NCBI GenBank assembly: GCA_003248655.1
Contig: QFPM01000014.1
Span: 1-64,000 of the forward strand
Length of the DNA stretch: 64,000 nt
Reading direction: 5' to 3'
DNA from: Microbacterium sp.
Lineage (GTDB): Bacteria; Actinomycetota; Actinomycetes; Actinomycetales; Microbacteriaceae
Each line of letters begins with the position of its first letter. Position 1 is the stretch's first letter. The notes beneath the pieces were generated by a model, which was not told where the DNA came from, ran no database searches, and worked only from the letters and a program-made list of their open reading frames with translations. Both the position numbers and the translations under genes were made by a program. Of this stretch, positions 61,546 through 64,000 are shown piece after piece.

Positions 61546-62548
61546 GCAGACGTTCGCGCCGCGCACCCAGCGCCTGCCGCGCGACCCGCGGGTCGGTCGT
61601 GCCGGGCTGGTCGTCGCGCTCGTCGGCTGCGCCGTGAGCTTCGCCCTGCCCCGCGGGGCCGAAGGCGACCACGGCCACGACCACGGCGGCCACGACGACG
61701 CGGGCGTTCATCCGTCCCAAACCGCGGCATCCGCGTCCGATAGCCGCACTTTGCGCCGGATGAGCGCCGCCGAGCAGGTTGATCCGTCGCAAATGGCGGC
61801 ATCCGCGGCCGATGGCCACAGTTTGCGCCGGATGAGCGCCGCCGCGGCCGCGACCGAGCAGGTTCATCCGTCGCAAATGGCGGTATCCGCGTCCGATGGC
61901 CACAGTTTGCGCCGGATGAGCGCGGCCGCGACCGCGGTCGGCGGCATCCTCGCGACGGGAATCGTCGCGGCGATCGTGCTGACGCCCCCGGCGACGCTGT
62001 CGGCCGAGCTCGCCATGCAGCGCGACACGGGGGCGCCGCCGCTGTTCCAGGGTGCCGACAGCATCGCGCTCGCCGCCACCGGCGACACGGCATCCTTCGG
62101 CGTCGGCGAGTGGGCGAGCGTGTTCGCGACGGCGACGAACCCCGAGGTCTTCGACGGCGACGAGGTCACCCTCACCGGCTTCGTGACGCCGGGCGACGGC
62201 GGCTTCGCCCTCACGCGCCTGGTCATCACGCACTGCGTGATCGACGCGCAGCCGGCGAGCGTCGCGATCGCGACCGGCGACTCCGCGGCGCAGCCGAGCA
62301 CCGGCCAGTGGGTCACCGTGACCGGAACGATCCGCGACGACGGCGGCCGCCTCGCCGTCCACGCGACGAGCATCGACACCGTCGCCGAGCCGAAGGACCC
62401 GTATGAGTTGACGGGCTCACGCGGCGTGGGCGCGCCCACGCCCGCCGCTCGCGTGCGTTCATCGGCGCCTTCGCGATCGTCGTGGCTGCGCTCGCCGTCG
62501 TGGGGCTCGCGGGCGCCGCGCTGTCGACCGCGCAGGGACCGCGCGTGA
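61532..62548 (+). CDS. TIGR03943-like membrane protein with three inserted repeats
   Basis: It starts inside the end of zur. The product has two membrane segments, a His/Asp-rich loop (EGDHGHDHGGHDDAG), then three repeat-encoded segments (HPSQTAASASD and related, ending RRMSAA). A second helix and an external domain follow, with FDGDEVTLTGFV, LTRLVITHCVIDAQP and GQWVTVTGTI, as in TIGR03943 proteins. These usually pair with a permease and are linked to zinc. The last 48 residues are Arg/Ser-rich and look like readthrough past the natural end near EPKDPYEL. Confidence 0.7.
   Translation: MPVTEQTFAPRTQRLPRDPRVGRAGLVVALVGCAVSFALPRGAEGDHGHDHGGHDDAGVHPSQTAASASDSRTLRRMSAAEQVDPSQMAASAADGHSLRRMSAAAAATEQVHPSQMAVSASDGHSLRRMSAAATAVGGILATGIVAAIVLTPPATLSAELAMQRDTGAPPLFQGADSIALAATGDTASFGVGEWASVFATATNPEVFDGDEVTLTGFVTPGDGGFALTRLVITHCVIDAQPASVAIATGDSAAQPSTGQWVTVTGTIRDDGGRLAVHATSIDTVAEPKDPYELTGSRGVGAPTPAARVRSSAPSRSSWLRSPSWGSRAPRCRPRRDRA
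61707..61921 (+). repeat. Three 59-base palindromic repeats inside a coding sequence
   Basis: Units lie at 61,707-61,765, 61,779-61,837 and 61,863-61,921. Each starts with CATCCGTCGCAAA (or a one-base variant) and ends with its near-complement TTTGCGCCGGATG, so each can form a hairpin. Start-to-start distances of 72 and 84 keep the reading frame open. Confidence 0.85.
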
Positions 62549-63828
62549 CGCGGGTGAGCGTCGATCCGGATGCCGCCGCGAGCGCCGCGGGCTCGCGCGT
62601 CATCTTCACGACCACGCAATCGCTCGCCGAGGTGCGGCCCGACCAGGTCACGGTGACGCCCGCGACCGGGTTCACGGTCGACACCTCGGGGCGCAGCGTC
62701 GGCATCCGGTTCGAGCTGGCCCTGTGGGACGACACGGAGTACACGGTCGCCATCACGGGTGTCACGGGGATCGGTGGCGACACACCCACCACGATCTCGA
62801 CGTCGTTTCACACGCCCCCGCTGCAGACCTTCCTCCTGCAGCGAGGCGAGGGCGAGGACACCGTCTTCCGCACCGATCTCGCCGGCGATGCCGCCGTGCC
62901 GGTGTTCACCGCCCCGCAGATCGAGGACTTCCGCCAGGCATCCGGGCACCTCGTCATCTCGACGGTCGACGGCGACGGGCATTCGCACCTCGTCGTCACC
63001 GACCTCGACGGCGACTCGCAGCGCGAGCTGCCCCTCCCCGGCGTCGGCACCGTCAGCGCCCTGCAGAGCGCCGATCGCGGAAGCGTCATCGGGTACACCT
63101 TCACGGATGCCGACATCGGCACGCCCGGCGCGATCGAGAGCGCGCTCTACACCGCCTCTCTCGCCGACGCGCGCACCGACGACCCGCCCACCGCCGTCAC
63201 CCGTCCCGGCGGCGAATCGCGCGTCGACGACTGGAGATTCGTCCCGGGCACCGACACGATCCTCATGCTCACGTTCGACGGAGCGCTCACCCTCGTCTCG
63301 CCCTCGAATGGTGGGGGATCGGGCGCGCCGGTCGCGCTCGGCAACGCGGTCGCGATCGACGGCATCGCGCGAGGGTCGACGACAGTCGTCGTCGAGCGGG
63401 TCGAGGGCCCGGTCGAGATCGACCTCGCGACCGCGAAGGAATCGCCGCTTCCGTCCGCCGATCCATCCCTCGGCCAGGTCAACGCGGTCACGCCCCTGCA
63501 GGATGGCTCGACTCTGCGCGCTCTTGCGATCCTCAACGGCTTCACGGTGCGCTCGACGACGGTGCACGTCGTGGATGCCGCGGGCGCCGCGCGGCCCGTC
63601 TTCGACGTCGACCCGGCCGACACCCTGCTCGAGACGTGCGTGTCGCCGAGCGGGCGCTACGCCGCGTTCCTCGTCGCCCCCGATGCGGTCGACAACGCGT
63701 ACGACGGGCACCTGCTGCCCCTGCCCAGCCGCCTGCAGACCCACGTCGTCTCACTCGACGACGGCCGCGAGGTCGTCGCCCTGACCGGCTTCGCGATCTC
63801 GTGGTGCCAGACCCCGCCGCGCGGATGA
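62482..63828 (+). CDS. Secreted or anchored beta-rich protein
   Basis: The product of about 448 residues has an N-terminal hydrophobic segment (LAVVGLAGAALS), an Ig-like part (TRVSVDPDAAASAAGSRVIF, then VTVTPATGFTV) and a repetitive beta-strand region resembling a TolB-like propeller. The in-frame codons upstream of the GTG encode RRGRAHARRSRAFIGAF, a natural signal-peptide front. However, no start codon occurs before the in-frame TGA at 62,404, so the true start is unclear. No catalytic motif seen. Confidence 0.7.
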   Translation: MAALAVVGLAGAALSTAQGPRVTRVSVDPDAAASAAGSRVIFTTTQSLAEVRPDQVTVTPATGFTVDTSGRSVGIRFELALWDDTEYTVAITGVTGIGGDTPTTISTSFHTPPLQTFLLQRGEGEDTVFRTDLAGDAAVPVFTAPQIEDFRQASGHLVISTVDGDGHSHLVVTDLDGDSQRELPLPGVGTVSALQSADRGSVIGYTFTDADIGTPGAIESALYTASLADARTDDPPTAVTRPGGESRVDDWRFVPGTDTILMLTFDGALTLVSPSNGGGSGAPVALGNAVAIDGIARGSTTVVVERVEGPVEIDLATAKESPLPSADPSLGQVNAVTPLQDGSTLRALAILNGFTVRSTTVHVVDAAGAARPVFDVDPADTLLETCVSPSGRYAAFLVAPDAVDNAYDGHLLPLPSRLQTHVVSLDDGREVVALTGFAISWCQTPPRG

Positions 63829-64000
63829 CCGGCATCGACGGCGAGACGCGTCCCGGCGTCCCTGCGACCGATACCCCACAGCTCGATCGCCGCCGCGCCG
63901 AGGGGCTGATGCCCGCCACACGCGAGGCGCTCGGCGCCCTGCCCCTCGAGGTCGCCCCTCGCCTGCTCGGCGGTGTCCTCGAAGTGCGGTCGGGCGGCGC
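63825..64000 (+). CDS. Probable DNA-3-methyladenine glycosylase, partial
   Basis: The first 58 residues are present. After a variable start they read LPLEVAPRLLGGVLEVRSGG, matching the start of Mpg/AAG-type alkyladenine glycosylases (LALDLLG-x-x-L-V region). The ATG overlaps the previous stop. The rest is beyond the window, so the call is tentative. Confidence 0.5.
   Translation, partial: MTGIDGETRPGVPATDTPQLDRRRAEGLMPATREALGALPLEVAPRLLGGVLEVRSGG

Noticed and set aside
61707..61921. Possible CRISPR array because of regular repeats.
   Set aside because: Only three units of 59 bases with unequal 13 and 25 base spacers, inside an open reading frame, with no cas genes nearby.

Overview
The window is very GC-rich, uses GTG and TTG starts freely, and is full of the GGCATCC-type codon pairs common in Microbacteriaceae. 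Gene families and operon layouts (a CmtR/CtpG pair, DUF4307, heterodimeric-E1 2-oxoacid dehydrogenase, leaderless start sites) also fit a high-GC actinobacterium, most likely Microbacterium or a close relative. No rRNA, tRNA, CRISPR array or intact transposase was seen.

Left part (about 1-27,400): an accessory metal-resistance and envelope-redox island of about 23 kb, bracketed by two diverged direct copies of a four-gene cassette (AraC/GyrI-like regulator, SRPBCC protein, DUF1801 protein, VOC protein). The left regulator has lost its N-terminal DNA-binding half. Inside are an ACR3-like efflux permease, a Cd/Pb sensor (cmtR), a small frameshifted companion gene and its P-type ATPase (ctpG). 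A long, tightly coupled rightward operon follows (about 6,494-20,105). It carries periplasmic thiol-redox proteins (DsbA-like, TlpA-like lipoprotein, CcdA), system II cytochrome c biogenesis (ResB, CcsB), copper proteins (CopC, CopD-CtaG fusion, separate CtaG), a CzcO-like flavoprotein and the island's own lipoprotein-processing enzymes (LspA, Lnt). Then come a leftward zinc/cadmium P-type ATPase with a divergent CzrA-like sensor, a decayed spacer, and a membrane protein-XRE regulator-oxidoreductase operon.

Middle part (27,400-51,500): mostly ordinary chromosomal genes. These are hemerythrin, a VapBC module, a TetR-controlled quinone-oxidoreductase/DUF6326 pair, an IclR-controlled PEP-dependent dihydroxyacetone kinase operon (dhaKLM), peptidase S51, CPBP protease, an unusual zinc-ribbon SDR, NUDIX, MFS with a divergent LysR regulator, DUF808, DUF427, hydrolase, Gfo/Idh oxidoreductase, purB, a low-molecular-weight tyrosine phosphatase, a hydrolase pair, a Doc toxin/antitoxin pair and hisC.

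Right part (51,500-64,000): a branched-chain 2-oxoacid dehydrogenase operon (E1alpha, E1beta, E2). Next is a small defence-like patch: an AbiEi/AbiEii module with a frameshifted toxin, and a PH-domain plus TM2-Ltp gene pair bracketed by two near-identical palindromes. A zinc-uptake operon follows (znuA-znuC-znuB-zur) behind a Zur-type box, running on into a TIGR03943-like gene that carries three in-frame copies of a palindromic repeat. A secreted beta-rich protein and the start of a probable DNA glycosylase end the window.
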